Shown here piece after piece: positions 1 to 8,667 of a stretch of DNA of 36,220 nucleotides. How positions within the stretch are numbered: position 1 is the stretch's first letter; every line of letters starts with the position of its first letter. The notes under the pieces are model-generated. The model did no database searches. It was not told where the DNA came from and saw only the letters and a program-made list of their open reading frames with translations. A program made the position numbers and the translations under genes. Source of the stretch: Spirochaetales bacterium (GTDB lineage: Bacteria > Spirochaetota > Spirochaetia > Sphaerochaetales > Sphaerochaetaceae); the NCBI GenBank assembly GCA_012514185.1, contig JAAZAT010000103.1, forward strand, positions 1 to 36,220, read 5' to 3'.

Positions 1-822
1 AGAAAGAGAAGGAATGACCTGGCTGACGTTTGCAATGGTGGTAGCAATACCGAAGAAGAACGTCGCCCCGAGAATTCCCAGCGGCTTCCACTGTCCAAAG
101 ATCAACGCGGCAATGGAGAGGAATCCCAAGCCGGCCACTGTTCCATTGAACTCTCCGGAGTAGGTTATCAGGATGACCGAGCCGCCCAAACCAGCCAAGG
201 CTCCGCTCATGATGACGCCGAAATAACGCATGCGATGTACATTGACACCGGCCGACGCCACCGCCGAAGGGTGTTCACCACAAGCTCGCAGCCTCAACCC
301 AAAACTGGTCTTGTACAGCAGAATCCAGGAAAGCGCCCAAATCGTCAGGCACAGCCAGGTGGTCCAATAGGATTGGCTGAAAAAGAGCGGGCCGATGATG
401 GGAATCCGGGAAAGAACGGGAACGTTCTTGCGCACAATACCCATGAGAATGCGGACGTTTCCACTTCCACTGATGGTCCTGGCCAGATACACGGTCAAGG
501 CGGCTGCCAACATGTTGATCGCCGTCCCGCTGATAACCTGGTCGGCCTTCAAGTTGATCGAGGCAAACGCATGCAGGATGCTGAAAATCGCCCCTGCGAC
601 CACACCAACCAAGAGGCCGAGGGGGAGGGCCTGCACCCCCAAGGTTGCCTCTGTCATCTTGATAGTGATGGCACTGGCAAAGTAGCCAACGAGCATCAAG
701 CCTTCCAAACCAAGGTTGGTTACACCGCTTCGTTCACTGTACAAGCCTCCGAGGGAGGTCATCAGCATGGGAATCGTATAGGCTATGGCATAGGGAAAAA
801 TGCTGACCAAAGTGTTCCACAT
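1..822 (-). CDS. BMP-type ABC transporter permease, second subunit (partial)
   Basis: Inner-membrane permease of a nucleoside-type ABC importer, related to YufQ and the BPD_transp_2 (RbsC/LivH-like) family. The visible 274 codons start MWNTLVSIFPYAIAYTIPML and contain the family segment SGVTNLGLEGLMLVG followed by many hydrophobic helices; late in the visible part MSGALAGLGGSVILITYSG is also typical. The C-terminus lies beyond the left edge; relatives have about 300 residues, so little is missing. The ATG at 822 lies one base after the stop of the upstream permease and is preceded by GGAGGATCA, so the two are translationally coupled. The partner genes fix the role. Substrate (purine nucleoside or similar) is inferred from the family only. 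Confidence 0.85.
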   Translation of the reverse strand, partial: MWNTLVSIFPYAIAYTIPMLMTSLGGLYSERSGVTNLGLEGLMLVGYFASAITIKMTEATLGVQALPLGLLVGVVAGAIFSILHAFASINLKADQVISGTAINMLAAALTVYLARTISGSGNVRILMGIVRKNVPVLSRIPIIGPLFFSQSYWTTWLCLTIWALSWILLYKTSFGLRLRACGEHPSAVASAGVNVHRMRYFGVIMSGALAGLGGSVILITYSGEFNGTVAGLGFLSIAALIFGQWKPLGILGATFFFGIATTIANVSQVIPSLS

Positions 823-823
823 A

Positions 824-1945
824 TCATTGATCCTCCTTCTTCTGTGCAGTCTCCGGCATTTCTGCTTTCCTCTTGGCCTTGTTCATCTGCCGTTTGAGGA
901 CTGCATCCCAGAATCGCTTGAACAGTACGCTGGTTGCAGTAAAGTAGATGATGACGGCTATGATGGTATCGGCAATTTCGGGAGGTACGCTGGTCATGGC
1001 GTTCATGAACCCCTTGCCCGACTGCAAAATGCCGAAGAACAAAGAGCTGATCAGCACGCCAAGGGGAGTATTGCCCCCCAACAAGGAGACTGCAATACCA
1101 TCGAAGCCCTGCGCAGGCATGACCCCGATCTGCATATTGCGTGAGTACCCGGTATAGAAGGAAAGTCCTGCGAGCCCGGCCAAACCACCTGCGATCATCA
1201 TGGATATGATGACATTGCGGTTTACTTTTATTCCTGCATACTCTGCACAGAAGCGGTTCGAACCCACAGCCTTCAGACCAAAGCCCAAGGTTGTCTTATC
1301 CAAAATGAATTTGATGATCAGTACTGCCGCAATGGCAACAAAGAAGGCAAGGTTCATATACGAACCGTTGAACAGCTTGGTCAACCAAGGAGACCGCATG
1401 GATTGACTGACGGCGATGCTTGCACTCTCGGTCTCAAGTGAAGGCCCCTTTAGATAGGCAGGTATGAAATAGTAGATCGACCAGTAGGCGATCCAGTTCA
1501 TCATAATAGACGCCACAACCTCGTGGACATTGAACTTTGCCTTCAAAAAGCCCGGGATGATGCCCCACAGGGCTCCACCAAGAAGAGCAGCACCGATAAG
1601 CACCACCAAAAAGAGCGGTCGGGGTAAAAATACCTTGTGTGCCACGAGCGTTGCACACAAGCCGCCGATGAGCATCTGTCCTGAGGCTCCGATATTGAAC
1701 AGACCGGTCTTGTATGCAAATGCAACAGAAAGCCCTACCAACATCAAGGTGGTTGCCGTTGCCAAGGTATTGCCGATGCGCTCGATATTCATCAAACCAC
1801 CACGGAACAAATACCAGAATCCGGTAAACGGGTTGCTACCGATTGAAGCCATCAGAATCGCACCGGCAAGCAGTCCAAGAACCGTTGCGCTCGCTGCGAC
1901 AAGGAAGGCATTACTTTGTTTCTCTCGTTTCTTCATAGGTTTCAT
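824..1945 (-). CDS. BMP-type ABC transporter permease, first subunit
   Basis: A 373-residue inner-membrane permease of the YufP type (BPD_transp_2 family), partner of the permease that follows. The first 8 residues are basic (MKPMKKREK), followed by a membrane helix (residues about 12-35) and the conserved stretch YKTGLFNIGASGQMLIGG (about 79-96), which in this family lies in the substrate-pathway region. The loop KFNVHEVVASIMMNWIAYW and the segment GLAGLSFYTGYSRNMQIG are also typical. The C-terminal 25 residues are basic and cytoplasmic. The start overlaps the ATPase stop by 4 bases (ATGA at 1942-1945), and the stop is 1 base from the next start, so the three genes form one translational unit. 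Confidence 0.9.
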   Translation of the reverse strand: MKPMKKREKQSNAFLVAASATVLGLLAGAILMASIGSNPFTGFWYLFRGGLMNIERIGNTLATATTLMLVGLSVAFAYKTGLFNIGASGQMLIGGLCATLVAHKVFLPRPLFLVVLIGAALLGGALWGIIPGFLKAKFNVHEVVASIMMNWIAYWSIYYFIPAYLKGPSLETESASIAVSQSMRSPWLTKLFNGSYMNLAFFVAIAAVLIIKFILDKTTLGFGLKAVGSNRFCAEYAGIKVNRNVIISMMIAGGLAGLAGLSFYTGYSRNMQIGVMPAQGFDGIAVSLLGGNTPLGVLISSLFFGILQSGKGFMNAMTSVPPEIADTIIAVIIYFTATSVLFKRFWDAVLKRQMNKAKRKAEMPETAQKKEDQ

Positions 1946-3462
1946 TGAGCACCTTCCTTGCGCTTCACGCCCGCCATCATGAGACCGACTTCCTGCTCAT
2001 TGGTCTCACTGGTTTTCAGCACATCAATCAACTCCCCGCTGTTCATGACGGCAATCCGGTCGGAGAGATTGAAAATCTCATCCAGTTCAAAGGAAACAAG
2101 CAAGACGGCATGTCCCTTGTCCCGATGTGCGACAAGCTGTGAGTGAATATATTCGATGGCACCGACATCCAAACCACGGGTGGGCTGCACTGCTATCAGA
2201 AGCTCGGGATCGGACACTACTTCCCGACCGACTATCAGTTTCTGCTGGTTGCCTCCCGAGAGCTTTCCTGCAAGGGAGAAGATTCCTTCACCGCTGCGTA
2301 CATCAAACTGGTCGATGACCTGCTGGGCGTACTCATGCAGATACTGTGCATCGAGAAGCCCCTTCTTGCTGAATGGACTATGATAGTACTCCTTGATGGC
2401 GACATTGTCGTACAACGAGGCAGCCATGACCAAGCCCCGCTTCTGCCGGTCCTCAGGAATATGACCCAAACCGATTTCATTGCGCTTTCTGACATCCGCA
2501 TTGGTAATATCGTTGCCGTCCAACGCGATGGTTCCACCCTCGATGGGCCTCAAGCCCGTGATGGCTTCGATCAACTCGGTCTGGCCGTTGCCGTCAACAC
2601 CTGCAATACCGACAATTTCTCCGGCCTTCACCGAGAGAGAGAAGTCCTTCACCCCAAGCACTTTCTTATTGTTCATGACCCGTAGGTCATGCAGGTCCAA
2701 AATCACCCTGCCGACTTGAGCCGGTTTCTTGTCAACCTTGAAATTGACCGGCCTGCCGACCATCATGGAAGCCATTTTGGAGACACTGGTGGATTTTACA
2801 TCGACCACGCCGATCAGAAGTCCGCGACGGATGATCGTACATCGGTCTGCAACAGCCTTGATTTCATTGAGCTTGTGGGTTATGAGAATGACCGACTTGC
2901 CTTCAGCGACCAGGTTTCGCATGATCTGCATCAGATCCTCGATTTCCTGAGGTGTAAGCACCGCCGTCGGCTCATCAAAAATGAGAATCTCGGCATCGCG
3001 ATAGAGCATCTTCAGAATCTCAACGCGCTGTTGCATCCCCACCGTGATATCCTCAATAACCATATCTGGATCAATATTCAGCCCGTACTTTTCAGAGAGG
3101 GCCTTGATTTTCTTGGAAGCGCCTTTCCGGTCGAGAAAGAACTTTCCTTCCTTTCCAAGAATGATATTTTCCGTGACGGTAAAATTGTGTACCAGCTGGA
3201 AGTGCTGGTGCACCATGCCGATGCCCAAGTCATTGGCATCGTTGGGGCTATGGATGTGGACTTCCTTTCCCCGAACCAGAATCTTTCCCTTGTCTGCATG
3301 GTATAAACCAAAAAGAATGCTCATGAGGGTGGACTTGCCCGCCCCGTTCTCGCCCAAAATGGCGTGGATTTCCCCCTGCTCTACTTGCAAGGTGATATCA
3401 TCATTGGCAACGATACCAGGAAACTCCTTGCGAATGTTCAACATTTCAATGACATGACTCAT
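1942..3462 (-). CDS. BMP-type ABC transporter ATP-binding protein (double NBD)
   Basis: A 506-residue ATPase with two nucleotide-binding domains in one chain, as in YufO and RbsA/MglA. The first domain has Walker A GENGAGKST (residues 37-45), a signature loop reduced to VGMQQRVEI, and Walker B ILIFDEPTA. The second has a degenerate P-loop (GVDGNGQTEL), a full signature LSGGNQQKL, and Walker B LLIAVQPTRGLDVGAIE, where Gln replaces the catalytic Glu. This asymmetry is normal for the family and implies one working ATP site. The start at 3462 (MSHVIEML) is chosen over an ATG 20 codons upstream because GGGAG lies 8 bases before it. It energises the two downstream permeases. Confidence 0.9.
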   Translation of the reverse strand: MSHVIEMLNIRKEFPGIVANDDITLQVEQGEIHAILGENGAGKSTLMSILFGLYHADKGKILVRGKEVHIHSPNDANDLGIGMVHQHFQLVHNFTVTENIILGKEGKFFLDRKGASKKIKALSEKYGLNIDPDMVIEDITVGMQQRVEILKMLYRDAEILIFDEPTAVLTPQEIEDLMQIMRNLVAEGKSVILITHKLNEIKAVADRCTIIRRGLLIGVVDVKSTSVSKMASMMVGRPVNFKVDKKPAQVGRVILDLHDLRVMNNKKVLGVKDFSLSVKAGEIVGIAGVDGNGQTELIEAITGLRPIEGGTIALDGNDITNADVRKRNEIGLGHIPEDRQKRGLVMAASLYDNVAIKEYYHSPFSKKGLLDAQYLHEYAQQVIDQFDVRSGEGIFSLAGKLSGGNQQKLIVGREVVSDPELLIAVQPTRGLDVGAIEYIHSQLVAHRDKGHAVLLVSFELDEIFNLSDRIAVMNSGELIDVLKTSETNEQEVGLMMAGVKRKEGAQ

Positions 3463-3481
3463 CGGTGGACTCCCTATGAGG

Positions 3482-3496
3482 ACACGCTTTGCGTGT
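3482..3496 (-). other. small hairpin in the ATPase leader
   Basis: ACACGC-TTT-GCGTGT forms a 6-bp stem with a 3-base loop about 20 bases upstream of the ATPase start at 3462. It lies just after the larger intercistronic hairpin at 3525-3551. It could affect mRNA end formation or translation; no function is established from sequence alone. Confidence 0.35.
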
Positions 3497-3524
3497 GATA
3501 TATGCAATACCGTAAATAGCATAG

Positions 3525-3551
3525 AAGGGCCACCGATGCATGGTGGCCCTT
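3525..3551 (-). terminator. intercistronic hairpin after the BMP binding-protein gene
   Basis: A perfect 10-bp stem (AAGGGCCACC / GGTGGCCCTT) with a 7-base loop lies between the binding-protein stop and the ATPase start. In the minus-strand direction it is followed by CTATGCTATTTACGG, not by a T-run. It is therefore better read as a 3'-end stabiliser or attenuator that keeps the binding-protein mRNA abundant than as a complete terminator. The same arrangement recurs at two other binding-protein genes in this window. Confidence 0.6.
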
Positions 3552-3573
3552 GATGATGGCATCAAGCAAGCTC

Positions 3574-4656
3574 TTACTTGAACAGTCCGTCGCCGGCTGC
3601 GGCAACCTTGATCTCTCCGCTCTTCAACTTTGCATAGACCTTTGCAACTTCATCGGTCACGCTCTTGGAGAGGTTCGGATTCTGGACAGGAATGCCAACA
3701 CCGTCGTTGGTGGCATCGAGGTGCAGGATCTGTCCGGCAGGATAGGTTCCGTTCAGCTCGGCTTCAATCATGTCATAGGAAGCACGGTCGAGGTACTTCA
3801 TGGCACTGGTGAGGATGATGGACTTACCGTTAGGCATGACACCTTCAGGATACTGGTCTACGTCGACACCGATGACCCAGACGTTCTTGCCGCTGGAGGC
3901 ACGGTTCTTTGCTTCATTGATGACGCCGACACCGACGCCGCCGGCTGCTGCAAAGATTACATCAACACCGCGGTCGTACATGGAAGCAGCAATCTGCTGG
4001 CCCGCACTGACGTTGTCGAAGCTGCCCTGATACAGGTTGTTTTCCTGCTTCATGACAATCTTGGTACCGAAGTTTGCATTGGCATACTTGACGCCCTGCT
4101 GGAAGCCCCAGTTGAACTTCTGGACAGCGGGAATCTCCATGCCGCCGACAAAACCAAAGTCCCCTTCCTTGATCTGCAGGGCTGCTGCAAAGCCGGCGAG
4201 GAAGCCGGACTCATGTTCCGCCCAGTAGACGGCAACAACGTTCTTCTCAATGCGGAAGACCGAGTAGTCGGCACTGTGCGGCTCGCCGTCGAGGATGACG
4301 AACTTGACATTGGGGTACTTGTCCTGGGCTTCAAACAAAGCGGTCTCAAACTTGAATCCCGGGCAGATTACAAAATTGTAACCAGCGTCAACCAAGTTGC
4401 CGATTTCCTTTAGGTAATCAGCCTCGGTTGTTCCGGCGGGTTTGAGGTATTTGACGTCCAGACCGTAGTCTTTGCTCGCCCTCAGGATTCCTTCCCAAGT
4501 TCCCTGGTTAAAGGACTTGTCGTCAATCGTACCGGCATCGGTAACCATTCCGACGCGAAGATTGCTCTTTTTGGCTGCGCCTTCGGCCGAACCTTGAGCA
4601 AAGGCCACGGTTCCGAGCAACAGGAAGATGCAAAGCACAACAGTCAGTTTCTTCAT
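3574..4656 (-). CDS. BMP-family ABC transporter substrate-binding protein
   Basis: A 360-residue periplasmic binding protein of the BMP/PnrA/Med family (basic membrane protein), which in characterised spirochaetal members binds purine nucleosides. The signal peptide covers residues 1-20 (MKKLTVVLCIFLLLGTVAFA), with likely cleavage before QGSAE. There is no lipobox Cys, so it is probably soluble rather than a lipoprotein. Family signatures are VGMVTDAGTIDDKSFNQGTW (residues 35-54) and the later DVIFAAAGGVGVGVINEA and VWVIGVDVDQYPEG segments. The ATG at 4656 has AGGAG 8 bases upstream. It is the first gene of the operon, in front of its ATPase and permeases and behind the promoter at 4708-4736. 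The exact ligand is not determined. Confidence 0.9.
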   Translation of the reverse strand: MKKLTVVLCIFLLLGTVAFAQGSAEGAAKKSNLRVGMVTDAGTIDDKSFNQGTWEGILRASKDYGLDVKYLKPAGTTEADYLKEIGNLVDAGYNFVICPGFKFETALFEAQDKYPNVKFVILDGEPHSADYSVFRIEKNVVAVYWAEHESGFLAGFAAALQIKEGDFGFVGGMEIPAVQKFNWGFQQGVKYANANFGTKIVMKQENNLYQGSFDNVSAGQQIAASMYDRGVDVIFAAAGGVGVGVINEAKNRASSGKNVWVIGVDVDQYPEGVMPNGKSIILTSAMKYLDRASYDMIEAELNGTYPAGQILHLDATNDGVGIPVQNPNLSKSVTDEVAKVYAKLKSGEIKVAAAGDGLFK

Positions 4657-4707
4657 TCCGTTCTCTCCTATTTTTTGTGTATGATCACAAAGAGTCTATG
4701 TAGCACC

Positions 4708-4736
4708 ATTCTACAATCACCCTGTAGCCTTGTCAA
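4708..4736 (-). promoter_or_regulatory. sigma70-type promoter of the BMP operon
   Basis: On the minus strand, -35 TTGACA (4731-4736) and -10 TAGAAT (4708-4713) are separated by 17 bases, which is close to consensus. Transcription would start near 4700, giving a leader of about 45 bases before the ATG at 4656. That is too short for a purine riboswitch, and none is visible. Confidence 0.75.
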
Positions 4737-4886
4737 ACAAAGAAATGTGGTCATCACTCAGTAAAAAAACGATACAAACCATTATGAAAAAAACACTTAT
4801 GCCGGATTACCGAGTATTAGGCTTAATTGAAGCCTGCATTGCGTTTGCAACACAACAAACCAATAAGATTCGCAACAGTTTGTGAT

Positions 4887-4912
4887 AAAAAAGCTCCCGA
4901 CCGGGAGCTTTT
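4887..4912 (-). terminator. Rho-independent terminator of the LplABC-like/GH105 operon
   Basis: An 11-bp stem AAAAGCTCCCG / CGGGAGCTTTT with a 2-base loop is followed on the minus strand by a run of T (4892 down to 4887). It begins about 10 bases after the stop of the GH105 gene. This is a textbook intrinsic terminator and separates this operon from the BMP operon. Confidence 0.9.
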
Positions 4913-4922
4913 ACAATGAGAC

Positions 4923-6023
4923 TTATCGGGCCTGCTCTTCCTCAAGGCAGGCCAGAATGAATGGCCCCACCCCCTTGAAGTCGTCTTCCACCACCGGTTC
5001 ACAGATATAGTAGTGGAACGATCCGTCCCGATAGGGATTGCCTCCCAAGCCTGCCACACTGCAGATGCCACCGAGGTGCAGCTGTCCCCTTTCGTCCTTT
5101 CTCAAGTACGTTGCCTTTATGCCTTCAAGGGCCTTTACGGCCTGGGTTCGGTACAGGTCCTTGGAACACAGCCCGGTCCTCAGAGACTTTAGCAGGCTGT
5201 AGGCGAACATGCCGGTGCAGGATGTCTCCAGATAATTGCCATCCCGGCCTGCCTTATCCACCACTTGATACCACATTCCGCTTTCATCCTGATACTCAAG
5301 CAACGCATCAAGCACGGAAAGAAGAATCTTTTCAAGTTCCCCCCGCTTCGGATGCGAGGAAGGAAGGAAATCCAGAATATCCAGAATGGCCATGCAGTAC
5401 CAACCGATCGCCCTTCCCCAGAAATGGGGGGAGAGTCCGGTTTCAAGGTTCGACCATCGTTGGCCGCGCGACTCATCATAGGCATGGTACAGCAATCCGG
5501 TCTTTTCATCCCGCAGTGCCTGGTATACCTTGATCACCTGATCGACGATATCGTCGTATCCGGTGCTGTCACCGCTGACCTTGCAGTACTGGGCATTGAA
5601 AGGTCCCTGCATATAGACACCATCCAGCCAAATCTGCCAAGGATAGATTTCCTTATGCCAGAATACACCGCCCAACGTCCTGGGCTGCGACGCCAGCTGC
5701 TGCTTGAGCAGTTTTGCAGCGAGCAGGAATCGGTTTTCCTTGGTTTGCTCATACAGGGCAAACAGATTCCTGCCTGCATTGATCTGGTCGAGATTGTATT
5801 CACCCAGCCTATAGGTTGCAATCCGGCCGTCAGCGGCTATGATGGGATCATACATCGAGTATGCCCAATCAAAGAACTCTTTCTTGCCGTATGCTTTTCC
5901 CACCAACAGGCAGCTGTGTATCACCAAACCGTGTTCATAATGCCAGCGCATATGTATCGGCTTGTACCGTGCAATCACACTGTGCGCCATTGCCAGCGAG
6001 AGGTGTTCACCCCAGTCCATCAT
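4923..6023 (-). CDS. GH105 unsaturated rhamnogalacturonyl hydrolase (YteR/YesR-like)
   Basis: A 366-residue (alpha/alpha)6-barrel hydrolase of family GH105. These enzymes remove the 4,5-unsaturated galacturonate left at the non-reducing end of pectic oligomers by lyases, through hydration of the vinyl ether. Visible motifs are YNLDQINAGR (Asp79 in the place of YteR Asp88), IWLDGVYM (Asp134, aligned with the catalytic Asp143 of YteR) and WGRAIGWY (202-209). There is no signal peptide, so it acts in the cytoplasm on imported oligosaccharides. It is the last gene of an operon with an LplABC-like importer. AGGA lies 9 bases before the ATG at 6023. Length is normal (about 370). GH88 is the nearest alternative, but the fold motifs fit GH105 better. 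Confidence 0.88.
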   Translation of the reverse strand: MMDWGEHLSLAMAHSVIARYKPIHMRWHYEHGLVIHSCLLVGKAYGKKEFFDWAYSMYDPIIAADGRIATYRLGEYNLDQINAGRNLFALYEQTKENRFLLAAKLLKQQLASQPRTLGGVFWHKEIYPWQIWLDGVYMQGPFNAQYCKVSGDSTGYDDIVDQVIKVYQALRDEKTGLLYHAYDESRGQRWSNLETGLSPHFWGRAIGWYCMAILDILDFLPSSHPKRGELEKILLSVLDALLEYQDESGMWYQVVDKAGRDGNYLETSCTGMFAYSLLKSLRTGLCSKDLYRTQAVKALEGIKATYLRKDERGQLHLGGICSVAGLGGNPYRDGSFHYYICEPVVEDDFKGVGPFILACLEEEQAR

Positions 6024-6052
6024 GCGTATATTCCTATTTTCAAGGTGTCAAA

Positions 6053-6084
6053 CCGACCACCCCCTCCAACAAGGAGGCGGTCGG
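6053..6084 (-). terminator. intercistronic hairpin after the Lpl-type binding-protein gene
   Basis: CCGACC near 6053 pairs with GGTCGG near 6079, with further CCTCC/GGAGG pairing inside (one interruption). It sits between the binding-protein stop (6105) and the GH105 start. On the minus strand it is followed only by GGTTTGACACC, so termination would be partial. It probably protects the binding-protein message and lowers GH105 expression relative to it. Confidence 0.55.
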
Positions 6085-6104
6085 AACCAATGTACTGTGC
6101 GATC

Positions 6105-7682
6105 TTAGTAGAGCAGGTTGTTTTCCTTGGCAAAGGCAACGCCCTTGTCATTCCAATCCTGTCCGCCAAGCTTCTTGAACTCGTCAAGCCACTTGTTCCA
6201 GTTGTCTTTGGTCAAGACCCGCTTGCCGGTGATGAACTCGCTCAAGCCCTGCTCGTAGAAGCGCTTGAGGTCTGCATTGGGAATCGGAAGGGTATCCGAA
6301 CCAATTGCAGCAGTCCATTTCTTGGTCTGCATGATGCGCATGACGTCAAGAGCGGACATCTCCTTCTTGCTGGTCTCGGTGACATACTTCGGGTAACGGG
6401 CATAGAGCTCGATATCGCCGTTGTAGAACACCATGTTGCGCAGCTGGGTGACCGTCTGGCCGCCGGGAGCGCTGAAAGCAAGATTGGCATCGGGAAGGTT
6501 GGCTGCCACCGGAACACCATTGGCATCCTTGGTGTAGTTCACGCCTTCAACACCCCAGCCGAGCAGATAGTAGCCTTCATCGGAAGCCATCCACTCCAGA
6601 AGCTGTGCAATCTTGTCCTTCTTGCCTTCCTTCTCAGCCTTTGCACTGATTGCATAGATGCGGAAGTTGGCGGTATACGGGCCGATCGAAGCATGACCCT
6701 TGGGTCCTTTCGGTGCATCAATGACAATCCACTCTCCGTTGGGGAAGTTCTTATCGAACGGTGCATAGTTTGCCTGGGCTGCATAGGCGGCATTCTGCTC
6801 GCGCATGATGCCGAAGCGACCCTGCTTCCAAGCCGCACGGAAGTCGTCCTTCTTGTACGCAAGCCAGTTGGGATCGATGATGCCTTCATCGACCATCTGC
6901 TTCAGATAGGCCATGGCATCATAGAATTCGGGCTTGAAAAGGTTCAGACCGGCTGCAGAGGCAGTCATGTCCCACGTACCATCCACACCGAAAGCTCCAA
7001 AGATCGGCTCAAGGCGGCGCCCGGGCCAAGCTTCATAGTTGTTGATTTCCTGGAAAGCACCATAGCCGTAGGTGTCGTTCTTTCCATTTCCATCCGGATC
7101 ATTGAAGGTGAAAGCGCGCATGACTGCAAGCAGTTCATCGGTGGTGGTCGGAACAGCAAGACCGAGATTGTCAAGCCAGTCCTTGCGGATCAACAGGCCT
7201 TCGTTCTTGATGATCGAGCCCGGATCGGCCAGACCATAGGCCTTGCCGTTGAAACGGGCATGGCTGCGGCTGACTTCATCGTAGTGGGTCTTGGTACGGA
7301 TCGGCATCTTTGCATACATGTCGTCAACCGATGCAATCAAGCCCTGGGGGACCAAGCGGGTAAGCACATCGCGGCGGACCATGAACAGGTCGGGAAGGTT
7401 GTTGGCGGCGGCTGCAGCCTGCACCTTGACGTCCTGATCGCTCTCATTGGAAGGAAGCGCAGTCAGCTTGAGATCGATGTTCAGCTTATCCTTGATGATC
7501 TGAAAGCCAACCCAATCAGCCGGAGGCGGTCCAGCTTCGGTGATGGCGGCGCCATACCACAGCTCGATGGTCACCGGGCCGGCGGGTTTTGCCGCTTCGG
7601 CAGTACCCTGACTGAACAACGGCAGCGAGACGAGAGAGAGCAACGCAATAAGTGCGATGCATACGATACACTGTTTCTTCAT
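6105..7682 (-). CDS. extracellular solute-binding protein, family 1 (LplA/YtcQ-like)
   Basis: A 525-residue binding protein for a carbohydrate ABC importer. The signal peptide spans residues 1-24 (ending SLPLFS) with likely cleavage before QGTAEA; no lipobox Cys follows. The mature part begins with the family's VTIELWYG strand and has the acidic loop NDPDGNGKNDTYGYG (194-208), a calcium-site-like feature of the large LplA-type proteins. Length (525) matches that subgroup (about 500-560) rather than the shorter MalE-like proteins. AAGGAGG lies 8 bases before the ATG at 7682. The two permeases lie upstream and a GH105 enzyme downstream, so pectic (rhamnogalacturonan or unsaturated galacturonate) oligosaccharides are the inferred ligand. 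Confidence 0.88.
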   Translation of the reverse strand: MKKQCIVCIALIALLSLVSLPLFSQGTAEAAKPAGPVTIELWYGAAITEAGPPPADWVGFQIIKDKLNIDLKLTALPSNESDQDVKVQAAAAANNLPDLFMVRRDVLTRLVPQGLIASVDDMYAKMPIRTKTHYDEVSRSHARFNGKAYGLADPGSIIKNEGLLIRKDWLDNLGLAVPTTTDELLAVMRAFTFNDPDGNGKNDTYGYGAFQEINNYEAWPGRRLEPIFGAFGVDGTWDMTASAAGLNLFKPEFYDAMAYLKQMVDEGIIDPNWLAYKKDDFRAAWKQGRFGIMREQNAAYAAQANYAPFDKNFPNGEWIVIDAPKGPKGHASIGPYTANFRIYAISAKAEKEGKKDKIAQLLEWMASDEGYYLLGWGVEGVNYTKDANGVPVAANLPDANLAFSAPGGQTVTQLRNMVFYNGDIELYARYPKYVTETSKKEMSALDVMRIMQTKKWTAAIGSDTLPIPNADLKRFYEQGLSEFITGKRVLTKDNWNKWLDEFKKLGGQDWNDKGVAFAKENNLLY

Positions 7683-7742
7683 AGCAAATCCTCCTTATGG
7701 AATACCAAACCAACGTCACTCGAATCAAACCAGGAAGCAGGC

Positions 7743-8657
7743 TCAGCCTTTTACGCTTCCCAGCAAGGTTCCCTTGGTAAAATACTTTTGGATGAATGGA
7801 TAGGCGATGACCATCGGAATGGCGCTCATAAAGACCGAAGCGGCCTTGATGGCGGCAATCGGGGCATCACCGAAAGCATTCACCTCTACGTATTCATTCA
7901 TGCCACTGGCCATCAGGATGTTGCGCAGCAGAATCGGAAGCGGCTGCAGCTTGTTGCTGTTCAGGTAGAGCATTGCATGGAAGAAGTCATTCCAGAACGA
8001 CACCCCGTAGAACAGCCCGATGGTCATGATGATTGCCTTGCTCAAAGGCAGGATGATCAGAATCAAAACCTGGATTTCTGAAGCTCCATCAATCCGTGCA
8101 GACTCTTTCAACTCATTGGGAATGCCTTCGAAGAAAGAGCGCATGATCAGGCAGTTGTACGTACTGATGGCTCCCGGCAAAAAGACTGCGGCAAGCTTGT
8201 CGATCAAGCCGAGATTGGTCACCAAGAGGTAGGAAGGAATCATACCGACATTGAATACATAAGGAATGATGACCAACAGGTTCAAATACCGTCTGCCGGG
8301 CAGGCTGGGGATGGAGAGCACATACGCCAGGGGAATGGTCAAGAGCAGGGCTGTCGCCACACCGCCGATGAGAATCTTGATGCTGTTGCCGAATGCCAGA
8401 ATGAAACCGGCGTTGCCCAGCAGTGCCTTGTAGGCTGCCGTGGACCAGTTCCAGGGAGCGAGGAACATTCCTTCCAAGTTATTGCCGATGTAGTCATTGG
8501 GTCTGAAAGAGAGGGTGATCGTACTCCAAAGGGGGACGGCGATGATAATCAAAAGCAGCACGAGAAAGACATCAACGACGAAGTTGAAGCTATGGTCGGC
8601 TGCAGTGGGTTTCACTGCCACCGAGGTGAATCGATTGGTTTGTTTCTTGTTTGCCAT
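7743..8657 (-). CDS. carbohydrate ABC transporter permease (LplC/YtcP-like)
   Basis: A 304-residue inner-membrane permease (BPD_transp_1, MalG-like) of the LplC/YtcP/YesQ group. The basic N-terminus is followed by a helix at about 27-50. The cytoplasmic EAA loop is NELKESARIDGASEIQVLILIILPLSK, containing the expected E...DGA...LPL pattern. The end TKGTLLGSVKG is a hallmark of the subgroup. Two adjacent ATGs are possible (8660 and 8657). GGAGG at 8664-8668 gives a 6-base spacer only to the second, so 8657 is preferred. It pairs with the LplB-like permease 10 bases upstream. A separate ATPase is absent here, as is usual for this class, which shares a general MsmK-type ATPase encoded elsewhere. 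Confidence 0.88.
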   Translation of the reverse strand: MANKKQTNRFTSVAVKPTAADHSFNFVVDVFLVLLLIIIAVPLWSTITLSFRPNDYIGNNLEGMFLAPWNWSTAAYKALLGNAGFILAFGNSIKILIGGVATALLLTIPLAYVLSIPSLPGRRYLNLLVIIPYVFNVGMIPSYLLVTNLGLIDKLAAVFLPGAISTYNCLIMRSFFEGIPNELKESARIDGASEIQVLILIILPLSKAIIMTIGLFYGVSFWNDFFHAMLYLNSNKLQPLPILLRNILMASGMNEYVEVNAFGDAPIAAIKAASVFMSAIPMVIAYPFIQKYFTKGTLLGSVKG

Positions 8658-8667
8658 CATCTTCCTC

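Noticed and set aside
3550-4413. A plus-strand frame of 287 codons opposite the BMP binding-protein gene.
   Set aside because: Antisense shadow of a well-supported gene; no ribosome site and no recognisable motif.
4657-4707. Possible purine riboswitch in front of the BMP operon.
   Set aside because: The leader predicted from the promoter is only about 45 bases and shows no conserved aptamer core.
4819-4835. AGGCTT-N5-AAGCCT small hairpin between the GH105 terminator and the BMP promoter.
   Set aside because: Short stem with no T-run or promoter overlap; a clear terminator already lies next to it.
5265-8081. A plus-strand open frame of about 938 codons opposite the GH105, binding-protein and permease genes.
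   Set aside because: It runs antisense to three clearly recognisable genes with good ribosome sites, and its product has no family features. It results from codon bias of the real genes.
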